Of a stretch of DNA of 38,706 nucleotides, positions 32,260 to 38,706 are shown in pieces. The stretch covers positions 1 to 38,706 of the forward strand of contig JAEYOL010000026.1 of NCBI GenBank assembly GCA_023411775.1. The letters run 5' to 3'. Both the position numbers and the translations under genes were made by a program. The first letter of the stretch is position 1; each line of letters starts with the position of its first letter. Under the pieces are notes generated by a model. It was not told the DNA's origin and did not search any database. It saw only the letters and a list, made by a program, of their open reading frames with translations. This DNA comes from Bacteroidota bacterium (GTDB lineage Bacteria; Bacteroidota; Bacteroidia; Chitinophagales; Chitinophagaceae).

Positions 32260-33849
32260 ATGAGACCTTTTTTGTTCATCACACTAATTCTTTTTCCATT
32301 TTTTTCATTTACGCAAAACCTGAGATCCGGAGGCAAACTGGATCCCGAACAGGCAAACATGGATATTCGTCATTATACCATTGCGCTCACGGTCGATCCC
32401 ACCCATCAATCCATCGATGGTTACATGGAAGCCGACCTTATGCTGTTAGAAACTGCGGCACGCCTGGTATTCGACCTAACTCAGGTACTCCAGGTAAAAA
32501 AGATTTGGGTGAATGGCAAAGAACATAAATATGAGCACCGCGACCATAAAATTTTCATACCGGCTGCTGGTTCATTTGCGGCGGGCAAACAAAAAGTAAA
32601 GATTGCCTACGGTGGCTCACCCGCCATTGCCGAAAGGGCACCATGGATTGGTGGCTTCCAATGGGAAAAAGATTCGAAAGGGAATCCCTGGATCGCGATC
32701 AGTTGTCAGAGTGAAGGCGCTAAAGTTTTTTTTCCCTGTAAAGATCATCCCAGTGATGAACCCAATGAAGGTGCTGACATGATCATTACGGTTCCCAAAG
32801 GCCTCAGCGTTGCAGGTCCGGGATTGTTGAAGAAAGTGAGTCATAAAAAAGGCTGGTCGACTTTTCACTGGAAAACCAATTATACCATCAGCAATTATTG
32901 CCTGGTCTTCAATGTTGGAAAATATAAAGTCGTTAGTCGCGACTATACAACGATCGAAGGCAACAAAGTGCCTATGCAATTTTATGTGCTGGAGGAAAAT
33001 GCCGCCAAAGCCGAAAATCATCTCGATGTACTGGAAAGATCATGCCGTGTGCTCGAGAAATATTTTGGCGAGTATCCCTGGGTAAAGGAAAAGATCGGCA
33101 TCGCCGAAACGCCGCACCTCGGAATGGAACATCAAACGATGAACGCCTATGGCAATAAGTACCAGTACACCAAACTGGGTGGCCAGGATTTCGACTGGCT
33201 TTTACACCATGAATTTGGTCATGAGTGGTGGGCAAATAAAGTCACCAACCGCGACTGGGCGCATATGTGGATCCAGGAGGGTATTTGTTCCTATGGCGAC
33301 GCGCTGATTGTAAGGGATATGGACGGTGAGGACGCTTATATAAAACGCATGCAACAAACTGCCCGTAATTGTCAAAACAAATTACCAATTGTACAGGGGG
33401 ACGAAATTGACTCCGACCAGACCTATCATGGCGACATTTATGGCAAAGGCGCATTTTTTATGCATACCCTGCGCTACGTGATGGGTGATCAGATCTTTTT
33501 TCCCACGCTCAAAAAACTGGCTACCGAACCGCAATACACGTACGACAATACCGTGGTGACTGCTGATGTCGAAAAACTTTTCAGCGATGCTTATGGCAAA
33601 AGCCTGCAGCCGCTTTTCCACCTATTTCTATACACTACCGATAAGCTTGAAATAAATATCCGGCAGGTCGATACGGACAAATATGCTATACGTCTTGTGA
33701 ATCTTGATATGCACATCCCCATTGATATTGTCACGGACGCCGGCATCAAAAGGATCACCCTTAGGTCAAAGCCCGAAACCATTACCAGTAAAACGATGAT
33801 ACAGGTGGACCCCAAGGTTTATTACCTGAAAAAACTTGTTTATGAATAG
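32260..33849 (+). CDS. Exported M1 family aminopeptidase
   Basis: 529 aa from ATG 32260; a start 66 nt upstream would place 22 extra residues ahead of the signal peptide (MRPFLFITLILFPFFSFTQ). The M1 zinc site is H317-E318-FGH321 with the third ligand E340 in MWIQEG, 22 residues after E318. The substrate-N-terminus motif GAMEN of the family appears as G288-MEHQ, so the usual Asn is replaced by His. An N-terminal beta-domain (DIRHYTIALTVDP) precedes the catalytic part. It lacks the large C-terminal domain of long M1 enzymes. The likely role is peptide trimming in the periplasm or outside. It is divergent from ysxC. Confidence 0.93.
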   Translation: MRPFLFITLILFPFFSFTQNLRSGGKLDPEQANMDIRHYTIALTVDPTHQSIDGYMEADLMLLETAARLVFDLTQVLQVKKIWVNGKEHKYEHRDHKIFIPAAGSFAAGKQKVKIAYGGSPAIAERAPWIGGFQWEKDSKGNPWIAISCQSEGAKVFFPCKDHPSDEPNEGADMIITVPKGLSVAGPGLLKKVSHKKGWSTFHWKTNYTISNYCLVFNVGKYKVVSRDYTTIEGNKVPMQFYVLEENAAKAENHLDVLERSCRVLEKYFGEYPWVKEKIGIAETPHLGMEHQTMNAYGNKYQYTKLGGQDFDWLLHHEFGHEWWANKVTNRDWAHMWIQEGICSYGDALIVRDMDGEDAYIKRMQQTARNCQNKLPIVQGDEIDSDQTYHGDIYGKGAFFMHTLRYVMGDQIFFPTLKKLATEPQYTYDNTVVTADVEKLFSDAYGKSLQPLFHLFLYTTDKLEINIRQVDTDKYAIRLVNLDMHIPIDIVTDAGIKRITLRSKPETITSKTMIQVDPKVYYLKKLVYE

Positions 33850-33859
33850 ATTTCTGCAA

Positions 33860-34384
33860 CCACGGATTACACAGATTGCACAGAAGAGACCGATCTATAG
33901 TGAAGGGTCCTTTTGAGTAAAAACAGGGACCTCGATCCTGGTATTAATCCGTGAAATCCGTGTAATCTGTGGCTCATTCGTGTGATTCGTGCCATTCGTG
34001 GCTCCCTTCCTGCCGCAGGCAGATCAATCCGTGAAATACGCGTAATCCGTGGCAAATATTCGTGTGATTCGTGCCATTCGTGGCTCCCTTCCTGCCGCAG
34101 GCAGATCAATCAGTGAAATCCGTGTAATCCGTGGCAAAATATTCGTGTGATTCGTGCCATTCATGGCTCCCTCCCTGCCGCAGGCAGATCAATCCGTGAA
34201 ATCCGTGTAATCCGTGGCAAGATATTCGTGTGATTCATGCCATTCATGGCTCCCTCCCTGCCGCAGGCAGATCAATCCGTGAAATCCGTGTAATCCGTGG
34301 CAAAATATTCGTGTGATTCATGCCATTCATGGCTCCTCCCAGCCGCAGGCAGATCAATCCGTGAAATCCGTGTAATCCGTGGCT
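33860..34384. repeat. 82-83-bp tandem array with nested 9-bp units
   Basis: The gene-free stretch 33850-34416 consists mainly of this array. Six copies of a block made of 9-mers like AATCCGTGN begin near 33946, 34026, 34108, 34191, 34274 and 34356 (periods 80, 82, 83, 83, 82). Between them lie a second block of 9-mers (ATTCGTGTG, ATTCGTGCC, ATTCGTGGC) and a short palindrome, CTGCCGCAGGCAG. An inverted copy of the first block (17 of 18 positions) stands at 33860-33877. Copies nearest 34384 are most alike. The last copy ends about 19 bp before the ubiE -7 box. Not a CRISPR: no unique spacers. A frame at 33867-34109 on the minus strand is repeat-coded and not a gene. Confidence 0.9.
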
Positions 34385-34402
34385 AACTTGACCGAATCCC
34401 GA

Positions 34403-34410
34403 TACCTTTG
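34403..34410 (+). promoter_or_regulatory. -7 box of the ubiE-porT unit
   Basis: TACCTTTG fits TAnnTTTG and ends 6 nt before the ATG at 34417. The -33 position (about 34380-34384) falls on the last bases of the tandem array and is not a good TTG, so the array's end supplies the upstream promoter sequence. Confidence 0.5.
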
Positions 34411-34416
34411 CCGCTT

Positions 34417-35178
34417 ATGCCAGAGACATTGCCCCACGATCATATCAAACCGTACAAAGAATCGGCCTCAACAAAAAAACAGCAGGTTGCCGAAATGTTT
34501 GACCGTATCGCCGGCCGCTACGATTTCATGAACCATTTTTTGTCGGGCTGGACCGATATCGGCTGGCGCAAAAAAGCGATCAGGCTTCTCAAAAAAGATG
34601 ACCCCAAACTCATTCTTGATATTGCCAGCGGCACGGGCGACATGGCCATACTGGCTTGCAAATTGCTTAACCCGGATAAAGTTTTTGGAATAGACATATC
34701 CTCCCAAATGCTGGAGATAGGTAAAAACAAACTTGAAAAAGAAGGACTTGCAGGAAAGATCCAGTTACAGATGGGAGATTCCGAAACAATAAATTTTGGG
34801 GAAAATACGTTTGATGCGGGAATGGTGGCTTTTGGCATCAGGAATTTTGAGAATCTCGAAAAGGGGCTATCAGAAATACTGAGGGTGATGAAACCGGGTG
34901 CGCAACTGGTGATCCTGGAGTTTTCAAAACCCAAACAACCCATAAAAAGTTTTTACAACTTATATATGGGTGTGATTGCACCGCAGATGGCCCGTTGGTT
35001 CCGGCAAAACAAAGAGGCATATGAATATTTGTGTGATTCGGCCAACGCTTTTCCGGACAGGCAGAACCTGGTCGATATATTAAATAAAATTGGTTTTTCC
35101 GATACCCGTTATAAATCGCTAAGCTTAGGAATATGTTGTATCTACGTTGGAAGAAAGCCCGTACGTCCCGAAAATTAG
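34417..35178 (+). CDS. ubiE: Demethylmenaquinone methyltransferase
   Basis: 253-aa class I SAM-dependent methyltransferase that makes menaquinone from demethylmenaquinone (and in other bacteria acts in ubiquinone synthesis; Bacteroidota use menaquinone). Family motifs: VAEMFDRIAGRYDFMNHFLSGWTDIGWRKKAI near the start, SAM loop LDIASGTGDMAI and VFGIDISSQML, and NTFDAGMVAFGIRNFENLEKGLSEILRVMKPG. The end, LSLGICCIYVGRKP, is typical. The ATG at 34417 is chosen over an in-frame TTG at 34408, because the TTG is part of the -7 box. porT begins inside its last 46 nt. Confidence 0.95.
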   Translation: MPETLPHDHIKPYKESASTKKQQVAEMFDRIAGRYDFMNHFLSGWTDIGWRKKAIRLLKKDDPKLILDIASGTGDMAILACKLLNPDKVFGIDISSQMLEIGKNKLEKEGLAGKIQLQMGDSETINFGENTFDAGMVAFGIRNFENLEKGLSEILRVMKPGAQLVILEFSKPKQPIKSFYNLYMGVIAPQMARWFRQNKEAYEYLCDSANAFPDRQNLVDILNKIGFSDTRYKSLSLGICCIYVGRKPVRPEN

Positions 35179-35876
35179 CCTCTAAAATTCTTTTTGTTTT
35201 TGGATTGGTATTGCTTGCCCAGGCGGGAAACGCCCAATACGACCTCAACCAATATGATCACGACAGCAAACCTTACTATTTTGGTATCACCCTGGGTGCT
35301 AATATGTCGAGGTTTCAAACTTCCCTTCATTCCCGGTTTCTTCAGAACGACAGTATCATGATCGCCGAGCCGCAAAATTCAAAAGGCTTTGCCCTGGGCT
35401 TGTTGGCTACTGCACGGTTATCTGATCGCTTCCAGCTTCGCTTCAACCCGCAGCTGATGTTTACCGAGCGTAGTATTTTCTATAAACTCAAACATGCTGA
35501 AGGCGGCCTCACCGATGTCAACAAAACCGTGGAGTCAGTTATCGTTACTTTTCCCATACAGGTTAAACTGCAGTCGGATCGTATCGGAAATTTTCGCGTA
35601 TACATGCTGACCGGAGTGAAGGGCGATATCGACCTGGCCAGTAATGCCCGCGCCAAAAAAGCGGAAGATCTGGTTAAGATCAAAAAATACGACTATGGTG
35701 TAGAACTTGGTATGGGCTTTAATTTTTTCTTCCCCAGCTTTATTTTTTCTCCGGAAATAAAGATCAGCAATGGCCTGGGTAATATCCATAGTCGCGACGA
35801 ATACCTGAAATACTCTAACGTTTTTGACAAAATACAATCCCGGATGATCGTTTTTAGCATCCACCTCGAAGGTTAA
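35133..35876 (+). CDS. porT: PorT family outer membrane protein (T9SS component)
   Basis: 247-aa exported beta-barrel protein. The N terminus, with a positive region (WKKARTSRKLASK) and a hydrophobic stretch (ILFVFGLVLLAQAGNAQ), is a signal peptide; the start ATG at 35133 overlaps ubiE by 46 nt in another frame. The mature part (YYFGITLGANMSRFQTSLHS, GFALGLLATARLSDRFQLRFNPQLMF, VESVIVTFPIQVKLQSDRI) alternates amphipathic strands typical of PorT/OprF-like barrels. PorT proteins are needed for type IX secretion. In several Bacteroidota porT directly follows ubiE, and the same order here supports the call. It would help export the sorting-domain proteins at 413, 7765 and 29103. Confidence 0.85.
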   Translation: MLYLRWKKARTSRKLASKILFVFGLVLLAQAGNAQYDLNQYDHDSKPYYFGITLGANMSRFQTSLHSRFLQNDSIMIAEPQNSKGFALGLLATARLSDRFQLRFNPQLMFTERSIFYKLKHAEGGLTDVNKTVESVIVTFPIQVKLQSDRIGNFRVYMLTGVKGDIDLASNARAKKAEDLVKIKKYDYGVELGMGFNFFFPSFIFSPEIKISNGLGNIHSRDEYLKYSNVFDKIQSRMIVFSIHLEG

Positions 35877-35904
35877 ATTTTCACTATCTAAATAACATTC
35901 CACC

Positions 35905-36417
35905 ATGAAATCTTTTCTGATCCGTACCAGCCTTGCCCTGGGTCTCGTCTTTACAACTAAAATGTCATCGGCGCAAAAATTTGAATCCGCCAGGGATCTC
36001 AGCGATTTTTATGCTTCGGTAATGGATAGCCTGTATGCAGCAGGCGCCGAATGGGGAACCCAGGTGGGCAAATCTATGGAGACAATGAACTTTAATGCCG
36101 TCATACCCATCCGCAAGAAAATGGAATCATTTATTGACAAAAAGCTGTCAGAGTTGGCTAAAATAAAAGACCAGTTTGGCTGTGAAGACCTCAGGCTCAC
36201 AACGATGGATATACTCGGGCTTGAAAAGATGTTAACACAGGAAGCTTTTATTCCTGCTGAAAAACTTACGAAAACTTCCACTGAAGCCGACATTGAAAAG
36301 TTGATCAACGGCCTGAAGGCAGCAGAAAAAAAAGAAGAAGCTGCGATGGTCCGGATAAAGGAAGCGCAGAAAGACTGCGCCGCAAAAAATGGCTTTACTA
36401 TCGACGGCGAAAATTAA
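35905..36417 (+). CDS. Exported helical protein, unknown function
   Basis: 170 aa with a signal peptide (FLIRTSLALGLVFTTKMSSAQ). The mature part is rich in Lys, Glu and Ala and largely helical: SARDLSDFYASVMDSLYAAGAEWGTQ, IRKKMESFIDKKLSELAKIKDQF and a C-terminal charged helix LKAAEKKEEAAMVRIKEAQKDCAAKNGF. Two cysteines (in FGCEDL and KDCAAK) could form a disulfide. I do not recognise a family. It lies 28 bp after porT, so it may be part of the ubiE-porT transcript. Its stop codon shares bases with that of the convergent RemB-like gene. Confidence 0.7.
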   Translation: MKSFLIRTSLALGLVFTTKMSSAQKFESARDLSDFYASVMDSLYAAGAEWGTQVGKSMETMNFNAVIPIRKKMESFIDKKLSELAKIKDQFGCEDLRLTTMDILGLEKMLTQEAFIPAEKLTKTSTEADIEKLINGLKAAEKKEEAAMVRIKEAQKDCAAKNGFTIDGEN

Positions 36418-38135
36418 AAATCAAATTCCCTCCGGTGCATATTCCACCGGAAACCAAAACTAACAACGGTGCTCTTATCAGACATGATAGGCGCCGTTTT
36501 TGTTTCCTGCTTCCTGGTTGAGCCAAACACTTCCAGGAAAAAATTCTCCTTCAGTTCGTACGATACAAGCAGCGATGCGTACATCACATTCGTTTTCCAG
36601 CCTGATCCAATACTATATCCATACTCATTAACGCGGTACGGCGGAACGTGCGGCAGGAAGATATTACTGCCATAGCTGATGCTGCTGCTATCCCTACCCT
36701 GCTGGTACACGATTGCTTTTGCCTGGATCATCCATTTGGGTGCCGGCTGATAACGTGCGATGCCGATCCACTCTTTAAAATTTGCCATCAGGGGGTGAGC
36801 CAGGGGCTGGTTATAATGAGTATAGTTAGCCACACTATCGCGGTGAGAATAAGTGAAGGGTCTCACGCTATTGTGTTCAAGTTGAAGATCGAGGTTTTTA
36901 ATATTGAATGCGTCAATATATTTCCCTCCCAGCTGGACCCCCCATTTATTGGCCCACCAGCCGCGGTTGTTCTTAATTTCTGATAACTTGAACTCATCAA
37001 GCAACAACTGGCCATAAACCTGGAAGCGCTTTGCAAAATTGGCTTTGAAATCGAGGCCGGCAACCGCGTTGTCGGCACTTCCATTCTGCTGTTCGATCGA
37101 ACGATAGAAAATAATGGGATTGAGATATGAAAGATCGAAACGATTCTCCCTGCCAAATACAACACCCTCAAACAATCCTATATTCAGCCATTTTGTAATG
37201 TTGACATCGAGATGGTGCATCACCGCGTATTTCTTTCCGATAAGTTTATCACCCCCGCGCACGCTGGCATTTTGCAACTCCATAAAAATATTCTGGTAAT
37301 TGAGTTTCCATACACGGGTATTGAGCTTTAAAAACAGGTTGCTGTTCCCGAAATCACTCAGGAAAAGACTGCGATGACCATTCCCAATAAAGTTTTTATC
37401 GTAGCCAAATGCGACGTCGATATATTTTGTCACATTAAAGCTGAAATATCCTCTTGCATCAAAATAGTCCACACCTCCAGCTGCTTTGAAACTTTTGTAG
37501 TAGCCCGCACCGGGTACCGCGTCACGATCATTGATCCACTGTTGTACATAGGCCGGATCCCGTTCCTGGTTATCGGTGAGGTATGCCGAAAACCCAATCT
37601 TGTTGGCAATCTTGCCGCGAACTGTGAGTCCCCTGGTATTTAAAAACAAATGCTGATCATTATCGCTTTCTTTGGATATCGTGTACTGGATAACCGGGTT
37701 TACAACCAGGTCAAAATCCTTCACATGCACTTCGTAAAGATTGGCAGGCGAGGTATAAAAATTTTTCAGGATCGGCTTTTTGCTTCGATACAGTTCTCTT
37801 TCTTCTTCCGTCAGCCATTCCGTATTGTTGAGATAAAGTCTTTGCAGGTTCCAGGCATCTACTTTCGACAGACCGGCTTCATTGTCGTGCTGCAAATAAT
37901 TTCGCACCCCGTTGATGGCATATTTGTGGCGGTTAAAATATTTTGTTTTGGAAAAGTTGAGTACCGAATCGGTGCCTGATTTTATTTCTAAACGCTCCAG
38001 CAAAATGTTTTGCTTATCTCCTTGTGGTAAATATGTGGATTGTGAAATGCAGAAAACAGGAATAGTATAGAAAGCCACTAAAAATAAAAACTTCAATCTC
38101 GCTGCCAGGGGCTGTTGGTTTTTTATAAATTGCAT
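36414..38135 (-). CDS. RemB/Wzi-like outer membrane beta-barrel protein
   Basis: 573-aa exported protein with signal peptide (LKFLFLVAFYTIPVFCISQ). After a ~90-residue soluble region (NNTEWLTEEERELYRSKKPILKNFYTSPANLYEV) come many amphipathic strands: FDLVVNPVIQYTIS, FLNTRGLTVRGKIANKIGFSAYLTDNQE, YIDVAFGYDKNFIGNGHRSLFLSDF. The last motif, a Gly-Tyr-Asp-Lys-Asn-Phe-Ile-Gly followed by a surface loop, is what I recall from RemB of gliding Bacteroidota and from capsule-assembly Wzi barrels. The C terminus (VVSFGFRWNMHRREFDF) ends in an aromatic residue, usual for outer membrane barrels. It is divergent from pyrC with only 32 bp between, and convergent with the gene at 35905. Confidence 0.65.
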   Translation of the reverse strand: MQFIKNQQPLAARLKFLFLVAFYTIPVFCISQSTYLPQGDKQNILLERLEIKSGTDSVLNFSKTKYFNRHKYAINGVRNYLQHDNEAGLSKVDAWNLQRLYLNNTEWLTEEERELYRSKKPILKNFYTSPANLYEVHVKDFDLVVNPVIQYTISKESDNDQHLFLNTRGLTVRGKIANKIGFSAYLTDNQERDPAYVQQWINDRDAVPGAGYYKSFKAAGGVDYFDARGYFSFNVTKYIDVAFGYDKNFIGNGHRSLFLSDFGNSNLFLKLNTRVWKLNYQNIFMELQNASVRGGDKLIGKKYAVMHHLDVNITKWLNIGLFEGVVFGRENRFDLSYLNPIIFYRSIEQQNGSADNAVAGLDFKANFAKRFQVYGQLLLDEFKLSEIKNNRGWWANKWGVQLGGKYIDAFNIKNLDLQLEHNSVRPFTYSHRDSVANYTHYNQPLAHPLMANFKEWIGIARYQPAPKWMIQAKAIVYQQGRDSSSISYGSNIFLPHVPPYRVNEYGYSIGSGWKTNVMYASLLVSYELKENFFLEVFGSTRKQETKTAPIMSDKSTVVSFGFRWNMHRREFDF

Positions 38136-38167
38136 TCCGGGTAGTTTAGGATAACATTTAACAAATT

Positions 38168-38706
38168 ATGCAAATATATCTGATAAAAGATATCCGCGTT
38201 GTCAACGAAGGCAGGATACAGGCGATGGATGTGCTGATCAAAAATGGCAGGATTGAAAAACTTGCGCCAACAATCGATAATGCCTTACCTGGTACGCAGT
38301 CTGCCGGCAACCTGGTCGAAATTAACGGGGCAGGCAAGTATCTTTTACCAGGTGCAATTGACGACCAGGTTCATTTCAGAGAACCGGGCCTTACGCATAA
38401 AGCAACCATATACACCGAAGCAAAAGCTGCTATTGCGGGTGGCGTTACCAGTTTTATGGAAATGCCCAATACCATTCCACCGGCATTCACCTTACCATTA
38501 TTGGAAGAAAAATATAATATCGCATCTCAAACTTCGCTGGCCAATTATTCTTTTTATATCGGCACTTCCAATGAAAATGCCGATGAAGCCTTAAGAGCAA
38601 ACGAAAGAAAAAAAGAAATCTGCGGCATCAAGATATTCATGGGTTCATCTACAGGCAACCTGCTAGTCGATAACCCACTCACACTGGAAAAGGTTTTTGG
38701 CGAAAG
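38168..38706 (+). CDS. pyrC: Dihydroorotase, 5' part (cut by window end)
   Basis: The first 179 residues of an amidohydrolase-fold dihydroorotase, which cyclises carbamoyl-aspartate in pyrimidine synthesis; no stop codon is reached. It starts at ATG 38168 (MQIYLIKDIRVVNEGRIQAMD). The N-terminal strands and GKYLLPGAIDDQVHFREPG fit the family, followed by THKATIYTEAKAAIAGGVTSFMEMPNT, and KIFMGSSTGN with the lysine usually carboxylated. The metal motif, HxH in most relatives, is Q67-V-H69 here. I recall the same Gln in other Bacteroidota dihydroorotases. Another frame at 38244-38594 is a shadow of this gene. The RemB-like gene is divergent, 32 bp away. Confidence 0.9.
   Translation, partial: MQIYLIKDIRVVNEGRIQAMDVLIKNGRIEKLAPTIDNALPGTQSAGNLVEINGAGKYLLPGAIDDQVHFREPGLTHKATIYTEAKAAIAGGVTSFMEMPNTIPPAFTLPLLEEKYNIASQTSLANYSFYIGTSNENADEALRANERKKEICGIKIFMGSSTGNLLVDNPLTLEKVFGE

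Noticed and set aside
33867..34109. Minus-strand 80-codon frame rich in His-Glu and Arg-Ile-Thr-Arg repeats
   Set aside because: It lies wholly in the tandem array and its amino-acid pattern is just the 9-bp repeat translated; such frames are a common annotation artefact.
33860..34384. CRISPR array
   Set aside because: The whole 83-bp unit repeats, with no unique spacers and no cas genes nearby.
38171..38178. TATATTTG on the minus strand as promoter of the RemB-like gene
   Set aside because: It matches the -7 box but lies in the pyrC coding start, and the nearest TTG is 24 bp away; not counted as support.
38244..38594. 116-codon plus-strand frame near the right edge
   Set aside because: It is an out-of-frame shadow of dihydroorotase, whose frame starts at 38168 and stays open to the window end.

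Overview
The window looks like a chromosomal stretch of a Bacteroidota bacterium, most likely in or near the Chitinophagaceae. The reasons are direct: several proteins carry type IX secretion (T9SS) C-terminal sorting domains, a PorT-like T9SS component follows ubiE, there are DUF4397 and DUF5723-type envelope proteins and a RemB-like barrel, promoters have the Bacteroidota TAnnTTTG -7 box, and Shine-Dalgarno sequences are nearly absent. No rRNA, tRNA, insertion sequence, prophage or CRISPR array was seen. The genus cannot be fixed from the sequence alone.

Layout. 1-412: three copies of a ~108-bp intergenic module with two conserved hairpins. 413-8433: secreted and envelope proteins (Gly-rich T9SS protein, DUF4397 lipoprotein, a four-part serine hydrolase, a small sorting-domain protein) with exodeoxyribonuclease III between them. 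8678-12042: a phytanoyl-CoA dioxygenase-like enzyme, a DJ-1/AraC regulator, two VOC proteins and a small lipoprotein. 12091-17489: a diheme cytochrome c; a compact operon of PfkB kinase, NagB-like isomerase/deaminase and MFS transporter behind an 18-bp palindrome; and a Rieske oxygenase. 17757-22594: a GNAT-like protein, dnaX and a two-lipoyl-domain E2. 22706-27181: a SIMPL protein, an NfeD/flotillin pair and a DUF5723 barrel, separated by clear intrinsic terminators. 27190-31497: a 10-bp-phased repeat hairpin, a GbsR/MarR regulator, a CoA-binding protein, a secreted metzincin with a small secreted companion, YkuK and a small membrane protein. 31552-38706: YsxC GTPase divergent from an M1 aminopeptidase, a 440-bp tandem array, the ubiE-porT pair, an unknown exported protein, a RemB-like barrel and the 5' part of dihydroorotase, cut by the window end.

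How the genes work together. Housekeeping functions (DNA repair, polymerase clamp loading, pyruvate dehydrogenase, menaquinone and pyrimidine synthesis, ribosome assembly) are mixed with an envelope and secretion set. PorT would be part of the machine that exports the sorting-domain proteins found in the same window. The PfkB/NagB/MFS operon reads as an amino-sugar uptake and catabolism cassette. I did not find a clearly new defence or mobile system. The best leads are an A9 slippage candidate in dnaX that would make a short gamma-like clamp-loader subunit, three structured intergenic repeat families, and near-leaderless promoters in which the -7 box ends 4-6 nt before the ATG.
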